Of a DNA stretch of 64,000 nt, positions 26,512-34,713 are shown piece after piece. A program made the position numbers and the translations under genes. Below the pieces are notes generated by a model. The model saw nothing but the letters and a program-made list of their open reading frames with translations, was not told where the DNA came from and did not search any database. The stretch comes from Rhizobium sp. CFBP 8762 (GTDB lineage: Bacteria > Pseudomonadota > Alphaproteobacteria > Rhizobiales > Rhizobiaceae). The stretch spans positions 414,628 through 478,627 of the forward strand of contig NZ_JACYUD010000002.1 in NCBI RefSeq assembly GCF_014841565.1, in the 5' to 3' direction. Each line of letters starts with the position of its first letter. The stretch's first letter is position 1.

Positions 26512-27216
26512 TCAGACAGTCAAAGGTTCAACACCCAGTTCGCTCAAGAGGTCAGCCTCTATGCGTGCGAGTTCCGGGTCACTGCGTCGTCTCGGATGGG
26601 AGACGGGAACACGGACTTCCTTCGTAAAATGCCCGTCGCCCAAAACGAGGATGCGGTCGGCAAGTGCAATGGCCTCCCAGACATCATGGGTAACCAGCAG
26701 AACCGCCGGGCCGTGCTTGCGCCAGAGGTCAAACACCAGACTGTGCATACGCAGGCGGGTCAGTGCATCCAGCGAGGCAAACGGTTCATCCAGCAGCAGC
26801 AATTCAGGCTTGCGCACCAATGCGCGGGCCAAGGCTGCGCGTTGCGCCTCACCGCCAGAAAGTGTCAGCGGCCACGCGTGCTTGCGATGGGACAGGCCAA
26901 CATCATCCAGCGTTTGCTGCGCCCGTTCGTCGACAGTTTTCCCGTCCACGCCGAGGGTCACGTTATCCAGCACGGTTTTCCACGGCATGAGCCGGGGTTC
27001 CTGAAACACCACCGAGCGGCGCGGTGGCAGATGCAGCCGGTCCGCCGTCCCCTCGTCCAGCCCCGCCAGCATCCGCAACAGCGTGGATTTTCCCGATCCG
27101 CTGCGGCCCAATAGGGCCACAAATTCGCCGGGCGCAATTTGCAGGTCGATGCCCTTGAGAACAGAAACAGCCCCAAACGAACGGCTCAGATTTCGGATAT
27201 CAACAAGGTTCGTCAT
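26512..27216 (-). CDS. ssuB: Aliphatic sulfonate ABC transporter ATPase (SsuB-like)
   Basis: 234 residues. Walker A GRSGSGKST (about 40-48), Q-loop FQEPRLMPW, signature LSGGEAQR, Walker B LLLDEPFASLD and switch VTHDVWEA match the SsuB/TauB group. I chose the ATG at 27216 because it overlaps the ssuC stop by four bases (ATGA). A longer reading frame upstream simply runs through ssuC in another frame. The protein energises sulfonate uptake. Confidence 0.93.
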   Translation of the reverse strand: MTNLVDIRNLSRSFGAVSVLKGIDLQIAPGEFVALLGRSGSGKSTLLRMLAGLDEGTADRLHLPPRRSVVFQEPRLMPWKTVLDNVTLGVDGKTVDERAQQTLDDVGLSHRKHAWPLTLSGGEAQRAALARALVRKPELLLLDEPFASLDALTRLRMHSLVFDLWRKHGPAVLLVTHDVWEAIALADRILVLGDGHFTKEVRVPVSHPRRRSDPELARIEADLLSELGVEPLTV

Positions 27217-28046
27217 GCCAGCACCTGCGGACGCCAGCGCAGAGCGTGTGCCTCCACCAGCCGCACCAGCCCATCGGTCACCAGCCCCATCAGCGCATAG
27301 ACCATCAGGCAGACGACGATGACATCCGTTTGCAGAAAATCCCGGGCATAGGTGATGATTTGGCCGATGCCGCTCGACGCGTTGATCTGCTCGCCCACGA
27401 CCAGACTGAGCCACGCCACACTTAGCCCATAGCGAATGCCAACCAGCAGCGAGGGCAGTGCGCCGGGAATGAAGATATGACGGATAATGCCAAGATTGCT
27501 CAGACCCAGCGTGCGCCCGGCCTCAACCAGTTTCTTATCCACGCCGCGTATGCCGCCGAGCAGGGTCAGGTAAATCGGGAACACTGCGCCGAACGCAACA
27601 AGGCCGATCTTAGGCGTTTCGCCAATGCCGAACCACAGAATGAACAGTGGTAAGAGACCAAGGAACGGCATGGCCTTCAACATCTGGATGGGCGGGTCGA
27701 TCAACAGATCACCGATGCGCGATACGCCAGCCACCAGTGCCAGCACAACACCGGCAACAAGCGCGATGGAAAAGCCCGCCAGCACCCTCAGAAAGGAGAC
27801 CATAAGCCCGGTGATCAACTCGCCGGATGCAATCAGCCGCTGCGCTGCCGCAATAATATCGGTCGGCCCCGCGAGAATGCGGGCCGGGAGAATACCGGTT
27901 GCGCTTAAAACCTGCCACAGCACCAGCAGCAGCAGCGGCGAAATCAAGCGCCGTCCCAACCCAAGAAACCGCCGACCAGAGGACGGTCTCACGGCCTCAT
28001 TGATCGGTCGGTCCGCGCCGGTGAGAGGTAGGGGCATATCGCTCAT
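27213..28046 (-). CDS. ssuC: Aliphatic sulfonate ABC transporter permease (SsuC-like)
   Basis: 277-residue inner-membrane permease. After a basic N-terminus there are about six membrane helices and the SsuC/TauC EAA loop (VEAGRTLGLSNLGIIRHIFIPGALPSLLVGIRYG in part, near 170-205), then WLSLVVGEQINASSGIGQ, which is diagnostic. It has four-base overlaps with ssuD upstream and ssuB downstream, so all three are translationally coupled. Confidence 0.93.
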   Translation of the reverse strand: MSDMPLPLTGADRPINEAVRPSSGRRFLGLGRRLISPLLLLVLWQVLSATGILPARILAGPTDIIAAAQRLIASGELITGLMVSFLRVLAGFSIALVAGVVLALVAGVSRIGDLLIDPPIQMLKAMPFLGLLPLFILWFGIGETPKIGLVAFGAVFPIYLTLLGGIRGVDKKLVEAGRTLGLSNLGIIRHIFIPGALPSLLVGIRYGLSVAWLSLVVGEQINASSGIGQIITYARDFLQTDVIVVCLMVYALMGLVTDGLVRLVEAHALRWRPQVLA

Positions 28047-29173
28047 GAAGCAGGCTTTCCGCTGAGGTCACGGTCAAACAGGGTTGACCATGTAAACTGC
28101 TTTCGCTCCGGCGTGAACCGTTCAACCGGGAGTTTTGGCAGAACCAGCTCGCCAAAGCGATAGGCTTCCTCCAGAAGCGGCATTCCGGACAGGATGAACG
28201 TATCGACGCCAACCTTTTGATAGGCCTCCAATGTGCGGATGACCGTATCCGGCGAACCGACGATGGCGGTGCCCGGCCCCGGACGAACAAGGCCGATACC
28301 TGCCCAAAGATTGGGGGAGATTTCAAGATCGCGCAGATTGGTGGGCTTGATGCCGCCATGCATGGCGCTCATGCGCTGCTGGCCTACCGAGTCCGTGTTG
28401 GACACAAAGCGCTGGTTGGCCGCAATGGCGGCCTCGTCCATTTCATTATAGAGATCGGCGGCAGCATCCCAAGCCTTCTCATCGGTTTGGCGAACGATGA
28501 CATAGAGGCGGATACCGTAATTGAGTGTGCGACCGTAAGCCTCTGCCCGCGCCTTTACCTTTTTGACTTTCTCGCCCATCTGCTCCGGCGTTTCTCCCCA
28601 AGAGAGATACGTCTCCACGTGTTTGGCCGCCACGTCGATGGCGCTATCGGAGGAACCGCCAAACCAGAGCGGCGGTGAGGCGATGCTGGTGCCAGCGGGC
28701 AGTGCCAGTTTTGCGCCTTCGGTTTGGAAATACTTGCCCGTGTGGGTAACGCTTTCACCAGCCATCAGCCTGTGCCACAGGGTCAGATATTCGTCCGCCA
28801 TCTGATAGCGCTCATCATGCGGCAGCATCATGCCATAGGCACCGAGCATTTTCGCGTCGCCGGACACGACGTTCAGCATCAGCCGTCCGTTAGAGAACTC
28901 CTGAAATGTTGCCGCCATTTTTGCCAGAAGCGTCGGCGCAATCAAACCGGGATGGAAGGCAATGAGGAACTTCATTCGCTCCGTATAGGGCAGCAATGCA
29001 CCCGCCAGAGGCCACACATCGTGCGCACCGGTGGCAAACAGCGCGCCGGTATAGCCCAGATGATCGTAAGCCTGCGCCAGCTGTTTGTAATAGCCATAAT
29101 CGACCGCGCGCGAGCCCTCGGGCTTCCACGGATAAGCACCATCGGGGGCGCACATGTACCACAAAACATTCAT
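28043..29173 (-). CDS. ssuD: FMNH2-dependent alkanesulfonate monooxygenase (SsuD-like)
   Basis: 376-residue luciferase-fold enzyme that would split alkanesulfonates to aldehyde and sulfite using reduced FMN. It aligns by eye with E. coli SsuD through most of its length: EGSRAVDYGYYKQLAQAYDHLGYTGAL, MKFLIAFHPGL, FGGSSDSAIDVAAKHVETYLSWGE, TDSVGQQRMSAMHGG, NLEISPNLWAG-type text and FILSGMPLLEEAYRFGEL. The E. coli active-site cysteine region (GRSCEDAW) reads GAHDVW here, so that Cys is absent. No flavin reductase (ssuE) is nearby. Dimethylsulfone-type monooxygenases are an alternative. Confidence 0.9.
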   Translation of the reverse strand: MNVLWYMCAPDGAYPWKPEGSRAVDYGYYKQLAQAYDHLGYTGALFATGAHDVWPLAGALLPYTERMKFLIAFHPGLIAPTLLAKMAATFQEFSNGRLMLNVVSGDAKMLGAYGMMLPHDERYQMADEYLTLWHRLMAGESVTHTGKYFQTEGAKLALPAGTSIASPPLWFGGSSDSAIDVAAKHVETYLSWGETPEQMGEKVKKVKARAEAYGRTLNYGIRLYVIVRQTDEKAWDAAADLYNEMDEAAIAANQRFVSNTDSVGQQRMSAMHGGIKPTNLRDLEISPNLWAGIGLVRPGPGTAIVGSPDTVIRTLEAYQKVGVDTFILSGMPLLEEAYRFGELVLPKLPVERFTPERKQFTWSTLFDRDLSGKPAS

Positions 29174-29174
29174 A

Positions 29175-30023
29175 TTATATCTCTTCGCCGTGCAGGCTCT
29201 TGATCGTCAGCGGTGCCGCCAGATCGCCGTGGTGAAACAGCGTATCGGCCTCCGCCTGTTGTTCGCGCAGCACCAGCGTGTCGGCAGCGGCAACGTGCCA
29301 GTTGCGCTCCGCAACCACACGGGTCCACGCGCGCCGTTCAGCCGGATCGTCGTTTGTGGAAAGCAATTCGGCAGCCTTTTCCGGGTCGGCTGCAATGGCG
29401 TTACCAAGTTGCTGTAATTCAGAGGCGAACGCGTCCAACACCTCGTCGCGCACCCCGCGCTCATTGATGGTCCAGAACAGCGAACGGTTGGGAATCAAGC
29501 TGCCGCAATCCGCCAGCACGCGAAATTCACCCGTCGCCAGTGACTGCTGCAAATGCGGAGCCATGGCGACCCATGCGCTGACCGCGCCTGATTGCAGCGC
29601 GTCCCGTGAAGCTCCCGGGGCCATATCGAGACGCTGAACATCCTTCAGCATCAAGCCGCCCTCCTCCAGCCGCTTGGCCAGAAAATAGGTAAGAAAAGAC
29701 CCGTCCACCAAGGCCACGGGCTGCTCTTTGAGGTCTGCCAGATTTTGGATAATCGAGGACTCACGAACCAGAATTGCGCCGTTGGCGGGACGAGGGCTGG
29801 ATGCCGCAACATAGCGGACGGCAAGCCCGGAAGCCTCCGCAAGAATGGGTGGTGTGGAGCCAGTGCCGCCGATGTCTATTGCGCCCTCTTTCAGCAAATC
29901 GGCGGTGTCGCGCCCCTCTGGATAGGCAACAAACTCGGCCTTCAGGCCCGCAAATGCGCCGGGCCATACGGATGCCAACCGCAGATGCAAATTGTTGGGA
30001 TGGTGGCCAATCCGGAATGCCAA
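29175..30023 (-). CDS. Sulfonate-type substrate-binding protein lacking a signal peptide
   Basis: 282 residues from a TTG start. The frame upstream has no ATG and reaches a stop at about 30057. The protein begins directly at the mature SsuA-like domain (AFRIGHHPNNLHLRLASVWPG, LLKEGAIDIGGTGSTPPILAEA, LADLKEQPVALVDGSFLTYFLAKRL, GAVSAWVAMAPHLQQSL). No hydrophobic export signal is present, so as written it would stay in the cytoplasm. It heads the ssuD-C-B-A operon, one base before ssuD. It could be a truncated second binding protein or a cytoplasmic ligand sensor. The start codon is uncertain. Confidence 0.75.
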   Translation of the reverse strand: MAFRIGHHPNNLHLRLASVWPGAFAGLKAEFVAYPEGRDTADLLKEGAIDIGGTGSTPPILAEASGLAVRYVAASSPRPANGAILVRESSIIQNLADLKEQPVALVDGSFLTYFLAKRLEEGGLMLKDVQRLDMAPGASRDALQSGAVSAWVAMAPHLQQSLATGEFRVLADCGSLIPNRSLFWTINERGVRDEVLDAFASELQQLGNAIAADPEKAAELLSTNDDPAERRAWTRVVAERNWHVAAADTLVLREQQAEADTLFHHGDLAAPLTIKSLHGEEI

Positions 30024-30047
30024 TGCGAACGCCTCATTGATTGTTGA

Positions 30048-30099
30048 TCTATAAATTTATAGAATGACGCGTCTCTCGCTTCGAGGATTGGATATCCAA
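30048..30099. promoter_or_regulatory. Two perfect palindromes between the sulfonate operon and the ArsR gene
   Basis: TCTATAAATTTATAGA (30048-30063, 16 bp) and TTGGATATCCAA (30088-30099, 12 bp) are both perfect palindromes in the 127-base divergent gap. Their size and place fit operators for a dimeric winged-helix repressor, and the adjacent ArsR-type gene is the obvious candidate. Binding is inferred, not shown. Confidence 0.6.
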
Positions 30100-30150
30100 A
30101 CTGCGGTATCTGTATAGAAAATAATTCTGCCGGGATTGGAGGTTTGTACG

Positions 30151-30528
30151 ATGCCCAAGACGTCACAACCACACACGCCAAAGGTCAAATGTCGTGCCAT
30201 CGGCGCGGCATCGGACTTCCTCAAGGCCATATCGAATCCTGTCCGGCTGTCGATCTTGTGCGTTCTTACGGAAGGGGCGCGTTCTGTTGGTGAGCTCGAA
30301 GAGATACTGGATGTTCACCAGCCGACGCTATCGCAGCAGATCGGGGAACTTCGGGAAGCGGGACTGATTTCCGGAACGCGGCTGACGAAAGCTGTCGTGT
30401 ATCGGCTGGTTGACCCGCGGGCCAGCCAAATCATCGGGCATCTCCGGCTGCTGTTTCCCGATGCGCAAGCGTCTGCCATCTGGAAAGGTGCGCAGTTTGA
30501 GACGAGCGGCCAGAACGAGATGATTTAA
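30151..30528 (+). CDS. ArsR-family winged-helix regulator
   Basis: 125 residues. The ArsR helix-turn-helix is clear: FLKAISNPVRLSILCVLTEGARSVGELEE (about 23-51) and VHQPTLSQQIGELREAGLI. It has only two cysteines, Cys14 and Cys37; Cys37 sits where the persulfide-sensing BigR/SqrR group has its first reactive cysteine, but their C-terminal one is missing. The ATG at 30151 follows GGAGG. It is divergent from the sulfonate operon, so it may repress it in response to a sulfur species or metal; that is inference. Its stop codon overlaps a repeat. Confidence 0.9.
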   Translation: MPKTSQPHTPKVKCRAIGAASDFLKAISNPVRLSILCVLTEGARSVGELEEILDVHQPTLSQQIGELREAGLISGTRLTKAVVYRLVDPRASQIIGHLRLLFPDAQASAIWKGAQFETSGQNEMI

Positions 30529-30572
30529 GCATAATCCGACCGGAGCGAAGCGAGGATCGATAAGATTATGCT
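30528..30572. repeat. 45-base palindromic repeat, module B copy
   Basis: AGCATAATCCGACCGGAGC ... GATTATGCT, the same module B found in the 100-base inverted repeats around 15.7 and 16.7 kb. It begins on the last base of the ArsR stop codon and ends 14 bases before the stop of the converging queC, so it lies exactly between two converging genes and may act as a terminator-like hairpin. Confidence 0.8.
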
Positions 30573-30586
30573 CCCGATCGAAAGAG

Positions 30587-31285
30587 CTAAACCGCTTCCG
30601 CCCGATAGGCGTGGTATCCCTTGGCCCGCAGATCGCACGCGGGGCAGACGCCACAGCCATAGCCCCAGTCATGACGCTGGTCGCGGTTGCCGAGATAGCA
30701 GGTGTGGCTGTCTTCCACGATCAGATCAACGAGTTCCTCGCCGCCAAGCGTCTGGGCAAGCCGCCATGTCTGCGCCTTGTCGATCCACATCAACGGCGTT
30801 TCCAGCACGAAACGGCGGTCCATTCCAAGATTCAGCGCGACCTGAAGCGCCTTGATCGTATCATCCCGGCAATCCGGGTAGCCGGAAAAATCGGTTTCGC
30901 ACATGCCGCCGACAATGTGTTTCAACCCCCGGCGACAGGCAAGCGCGGCTGCGAAAGTGAGGAAGATGATGTTGCGGCCCGGCACGAACGAATTTGGCAA
31001 GCCTCCCTCCTCCATTTCAATTTCAATGTCACGCGTCAGCGATGTCTGCGACACCTCGCCCAGCGCCGCCAGCGATATGGTGTGGTCCTCACCGAGCTTT
31101 GCGGCCCAATCCGGGTTCATCGTGCGAAGACCAGCCCGCAAGGCTTCGCGGCATTCCAGCTCGATCCGGTGACGCTGTCCGTAGTCGAAACCCAAGGTTT
31201 CCACCGTGTCAAATCGGTCCAGCGCCCACGCAAGACAGGTGGCGGAATCCTGACCGCCGGAAAACAGCACCAGAGCGCCAGCCAT
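30587..31285 (-). CDS. queC: 7-cyano-7-deazaguanine synthase QueC
   Basis: 232 residues. It converts 7-carboxy-7-deazaguanine to preQ0 with ATP and ammonia in queuosine synthesis. The PP-loop SGGQDS is at 9-14. The C-terminal zinc cluster is [22 protein letters not shown] (one Cys, then CGVCPAC), and [17 protein letters not shown] is also typical. It is the last gene of queE-queD-queC, two bases after queD. The queA/tgt genes and queF are not in the window. Confidence 0.95.
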   Translation of the reverse strand: MAGALVLFSGGQDSATCLAWALDRFDTVETLGFDYGQRHRIELECREALRAGLRTMNPDWAAKLGEDHTISLAALGEVSQTSLTRDIEIEMEEGGLPNSFVPGRNIIFLTFAAALACRRGLKHIVGGMCETDFSGYPDCRDDTIKALQVALNLGMDRRFVLETPLMWIDKAQTWRLAQTLGGEELVDLIVEDSHTCYLGNRDQRHDWGYGCGVCPACDLRAKGYHAYRAEAV

Positions 31286-31287
31286 AC

Positions 31288-31644
31288 CTATTCTCCCGTG
31301 TATTCGGCCCAGCAGGCCGGCGTTTCATAAACCTTGACCGAGGACAGGGCAGGCAAAAGCGGCTTGGTGCGATCCCAAATCCACATGGAAATATGCTCCG
31401 CAGTGGGGTTTTCCAAACCGTCGATATCGTTCAGCGTATGGTGGTCCAATTGCTGCAACAGCGGGCCGAAGGCATGCTCAACATCAAAGAAGTCGATGAC
31501 AAAGCCTGTTGCCGGATCAATCGGCCCTTCCAGTTGCAACTCCACCCGGTATGAGTGGCCGTGCATACGGTGGCACTTGTGCGTAGCGGGCACGTTGGGA
31601 AGGCGGTGGGCCGCCTCAAAGGTGAAGGCCTGAGTGATTTTCAT
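31288..31644 (-). CDS. queD: 6-carboxy-5,6,7,8-tetrahydropterin synthase QueD
   Basis: 118-residue PTPS-family enzyme that turns dihydroneopterin triphosphate into 6-carboxytetrahydropterin. The zinc histidines are in FEAAHRL and HGHSY, and the catalytic Cys is in [22 protein letters not shown] and [13 protein letters not shown] are typical QueD. The start overlaps the queE stop by four bases (ATGA), so it is translationally coupled. Confidence 0.95.
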   Translation of the reverse strand: MKITQAFTFEAAHRLPNVPATHKCHRMHGHSYRVELQLEGPIDPATGFVIDFFDVEHAFGPLLQQLDHHTLNDIDGLENPTAEHISMWIWDRTKPLLPALSSVKVYETPACWAEYTGE

Positions 31645-32273
31645 GGAATTCCAATCAGTTTATGCGTTTGGAGGCTGAGCCTCCACGGTGGGTTCTCAAG
31701 ACAATAGGCGGCAACGGCGGCCGTGTTTTCGGCCTGTTGCGGACCGTCCATTGGTTGCAGCCAGTAATGGGTGAATTCCATGTCGGTCATCTGCTGCGGG
31801 CCGAAGTCAACCTGCGGGTAAACCAGCTTCAACTCGTGGCCGCGCCTGAGCACGATGGGGGCACCGGCCTTGGGGCTTACGCAAATCCAGTCAACACCGT
31901 CTGGCGCTTCCAGCGTACCGTTGGTTTCCACGGCAATTTCAAAGCCATGGGCGTGGACAGCGTTAACAAGAGCGGTATCCAGTTGCAGAAGCGGCTCCCC
32001 GCCGGTGAACACGACGAACCGGTTTGCTTGCCCTGGCCCCCACGTGGCGGCAATGGAATCCGCCAGCGCATGTTCGGTTTTAAACTTGCCACCGCCTTCA
32101 CCGTCTGTGCCGATGAAGTCCGTATCGCAGAACTGACACACGGCAGCGTGCCGATCACTTTCGCGCCCGGACCACAAATTACAGCCCGCAAACCGGCAAA
32201 ACACCGCAGCGCGTCCCGCCTGCGCACCTTCGCCTTGCAGCGTCTTGAACATTTCCTTGACGGCGTACGTCAT
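31641..32273 (-). CDS. queE: 7-carboxy-7-deazaguanine synthase QueE (radical SAM)
   Basis: 210 residues. It rearranges carboxytetrahydropterin to 7-carboxy-7-deazaguanine. The iron-sulfur cluster ligands follow the long CX14CX2C form found in some proteobacterial QueE: Cys31, Cys46 and Cys49 (VCQFCDTDF). VKEMFKTLQGEGAQAGR at the start and FTGGEPLLQLD are family hallmarks. I chose the ATG at 32273 (MTYAVKEMF) with GGAAG upstream. It is the first gene of the queuosine set. I looked for a preQ1 riboswitch upstream and did not find a convincing one. Confidence 0.93.
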   Translation of the reverse strand: MTYAVKEMFKTLQGEGAQAGRAAVFCRFAGCNLWSGRESDRHAAVCQFCDTDFIGTDGEGGGKFKTEHALADSIAATWGPGQANRFVVFTGGEPLLQLDTALVNAVHAHGFEIAVETNGTLEAPDGVDWICVSPKAGAPIVLRRGHELKLVYPQVDFGPQQMTDMEFTHYWLQPMDGPQQAENTAAVAAYCLENPPWRLSLQTHKLIGIP

Positions 32274-32374
32274 ACCGGTCTTCCGTGTCACTCTGTCAAA
32301 CGGCAGGGTGTGCAGAACAGCCCGCCAAAATGCAAGGCTGAACTGATAAAGCAAGCAGGATTATGACACCTGCA

Positions 32375-33526
32375 CTATTCCGGCGCCAGTACGCTGCTGA
32401 CCAGCCGGAACGGGCTGGAGACCGCCGCACCCGCCACATCGAAAATGAACGAGCCCACCCGCGCGCCTGCATTTCCATCACGGTTTTCAAGCGATGCCAG
32501 TTGTGGACCAAACTGTGCGAGACTGGCGTAGCGGTCATGGCCCAAGCCATCCGGTCCTTCCAGCGACGAAATATCGATGAGGCGAATCCCGTATTGGACA
32601 GCCAGTTCCTGTACCCGCGGATCGTCCACATCCAGCCTCCCGACGCGCGGCCGTTCGCCACTGATAAAGCTGGAGGCGATCAGCGCCTTGTCATCTTTTG
32701 AGACGAACAGCGTCAACGGCACGGGCAACGTGCCGACCACTTCCAGTTGAGACCGGAAAACCTGAGCATCAATATCAGGCGCGGCCAGCGCTACGACGAG
32801 CCGTTTGAGAATATCCTGACGTCCTTGAATTTTGAGTTCCTGAAGAACCTCCATAACCAGAAAGCCGCCCATACTGTGCCCAAACAGCACGATGCGCTTG
32901 ACCGTCGGCTGTTCGGACAACGCAATGATGAGGGATTTCAAATCCTGACGGGACGAGAGTGCCGCATCGCGGTCTCCAACATAGCCGGTGAGTGAGCCCG
33001 CCGATGGCCATGAAAACAGGATGGGGTCTGCACCTGTGCGGCTTTTGGCGTCGACTGCAAACTGCACGAGGCGAAACAGCGCCTCCTGAAACCGGTAATT
33101 ATAGCCATGGACGAAAATGTTGACCGTGCCATTGGCATCCACACGTTCGCGCGCCATGGACAGAAACTGCGCCTGCGACAAGGCTTTGCGCGCAGTCACC
33201 ACCATATCCCGGCGTGGATCCGGCTTGGCCTTTGGATACTCGATTTGTGTCAGGCGATGAGTCGGCGGAATGGACACCGTATAGGTTTCGAACGCCACAG
33301 CGCCACGATCCGTGCCATAGCCTTCACCATCGCGTATGCGGTTGGTGGCAGACAGCAAAGTCACCTGTTCTCGCGTGGGCTCTGTGAGATTGACCGGTTG
33401 CAACACTGCCGCCGTGGGTCGGCTGGCACAGCCCGACACCACTGCGAGGCTTAGAAAAGCCGAGATCAAGGAAATATGCCAGCGAGACAAAAAGCCGTTA
33501 TCAGTCAACGCGCTGGCAATAATCAT
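32375..33526 (-). CDS. Alpha/beta-hydrolase lipoprotein (DUF900 family)
   Basis: About 383 residues. A lipoprotein signal is seen: a hydrophobic stretch then VVSGC, with the lipidated Cys near residue 33 of the chosen frame. The hydrolase part has VNIFVHGYNYRFQEALFRLVQ, PILFSWPSAG and the nucleophile elbow GHSMGGFL (Ser), typical of DUF900 proteins. It is probably an envelope-anchored esterase; substrate unknown. The start is uncertain: the frame allows starts at 33568 and (TTG) 33586; I prefer 33526 because it gives a normal signal length. It stands alone between queE and a LacI gene. Confidence 0.78.
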   Translation of the reverse strand: MIIASALTDNGFLSRWHISLISAFLSLAVVSGCASRPTAAVLQPVNLTEPTREQVTLLSATNRIRDGEGYGTDRGAVAFETYTVSIPPTHRLTQIEYPKAKPDPRRDMVVTARKALSQAQFLSMARERVDANGTVNIFVHGYNYRFQEALFRLVQFAVDAKSRTGADPILFSWPSAGSLTGYVGDRDAALSSRQDLKSLIIALSEQPTVKRIVLFGHSMGGFLVMEVLQELKIQGRQDILKRLVVALAAPDIDAQVFRSQLEVVGTLPVPLTLFVSKDDKALIASSFISGERPRVGRLDVDDPRVQELAVQYGIRLIDISSLEGPDGLGHDRYASLAQFGPQLASLENRDGNAGARVGSFIFDVAGAAVSSPFRLVSSVLAPE

Positions 33527-33612
33527 GATGCTCTGGTCCGTATCAGGCTTGTTGAATGTTTGTGACATCAACGCATAAAGAAACAACGTGATTTTGCCTA
33601 TCGCTATTTACG

Positions 33613-34617
33613 TTATCCGATTGTCTGCAAAATCTGCGGTTTGCCCCCTGCCAGCCGGGCCAACACGGCCTTGCCGAGTTGCAACCCGGCAAGCTTGAAA
33701 TCTTCCGTCACCACGATCAACTGTGGCCGGAACCATGGCAGAATATCGGTGGACTGTTTCGCCGCGACATCAACATCCTCGCCGATCGTCAAATCCGCTG
33801 CCTCAATGCCTGCAACAAGTGCGATGGCCGCCGCCGAACCGCCACAGATCAGCCCATCCGGCCGATCGGGTTGCATCATCAGGTCGCGTATTTTGGTCCG
33901 CAGTTCGTCAAGCGGTGTGTCGATATCAATGCCGCCGAACACGACACCGCTGGCCCCGGTCTCCCTCAACCCACGCTGAAACCCGCTGACCGCGTGGCCG
34001 TAATAGGTGAGTGCGGGCGGTGGCGTTAGTACTGCCAGACGCTTTCGTCCTCGTGCGGCCAGCGCCTTTACCATATCGAAAGTAAAGGTGTCGTTGTCGA
34101 AATCGTGGTATGGATGGTGGATACCCAGTTCCGTGCGGCCATGCGTAGCAAACGGAATATTGTGCTCGGTCAGGTATCGCACGCGTGCATCCTGCGGCTC
34201 GGTTCGCGACAGGATGATAGCGTCCGCTGATCCCGTTTCCACCACGTAACGAACCGGGTCCATCGGGTCTTTTGAATGTAGGTAGGGGGTCAGGATCAGA
34301 TGGTATTGGGTGCCAACCAGAGCCTGCGACACACCGTGGATGACCTGAGAGGTAAATCCCATGATTTCGTCCTGCGTGTTCAACAGCAGTGCAATCACGT
34401 TGGTCTTGCCGGTGCGCAGCCGCACGCCCGCCCGGTTGGGCCGGTAGCCCACTTGTTTGGCAATCTGTTGAACGCGGCGGCGGGTTGCCGGACCAATTTC
34501 CGGTGCATCCTTCAGCGCACGCGAAACCGTCGTCACGCCAAGGCCGGCCATGAGCGCAATGGTTTTCAGTGTTGGGCGGATGCCCTCCTCTGCCGGTGCC
34601 GTATCACGTTCTTTCAT
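33613..34617 (-). CDS. LacI-family transcriptional regulator
   Basis: 334 residues. The N-terminal LacI helix-turn-helix (about 15-62) reads TLKTIALMAGLGVTTVSRALKD, then GPATRRRVQQIAKQVGYRPN, followed by a periplasmic-binding-protein-like sensor domain (VIALLLNTQ, AIILSRTEPQD, DGLICGGSAAAIAL). GGGGAGAACCG precedes the ATG at 34617. No transport or sugar gene adjoins it, so its target is probably elsewhere. Confidence 0.92.
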   Translation of the reverse strand: MKERDTAPAEEGIRPTLKTIALMAGLGVTTVSRALKDAPEIGPATRRRVQQIAKQVGYRPNRAGVRLRTGKTNVIALLLNTQDEIMGFTSQVIHGVSQALVGTQYHLILTPYLHSKDPMDPVRYVVETGSADAIILSRTEPQDARVRYLTEHNIPFATHGRTELGIHHPYHDFDNDTFTFDMVKALAARGRKRLAVLTPPPALTYYGHAVSGFQRGLRETGASGVVFGGIDIDTPLDELRTKIRDLMMQPDRPDGLICGGSAAAIALVAGIEAADLTIGEDVDVAAKQSTDILPWFRPQLIVVTEDFKLAGLQLGKAVLARLAGGKPQILQTIG

Positions 34618-34667
34618 CGGTTCTCCCCATCCGGACATGTGACACAGACAGTTCCGCGTGCGCAACG

Positions 34668-34695
34668 AAAAAGGCCGGACAAAGCCCGGCCTTTT
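34668..34695 (-). terminator. Rho-independent terminator after the DUF2382 pair
   Basis: AAAAGGCCGG pairs with CCGGCCTTTT around a 7-base loop, 18 bases downstream of the DUF2382 gene stop on the minus strand, with further T's following. It would also limit read-through into the LacI gene. Confidence 0.85.
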
Positions 34696-34713
34696 CCCTT
34701 AAGAATGCGGTGA

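Noticed and set aside
29942-30181. A leftward 79-codon frame overlapping the start of the leaderless binding protein
   Set aside because: I tested it as a missing signal peptide joined by a frameshift, but its sequence has no hydrophobic core or cleavage site.
32274-32374. A preQ1 riboswitch before queE
   Set aside because: No compact stem plus A-rich tail typical of preQ1-I was seen, and other classes could not be judged by eye.
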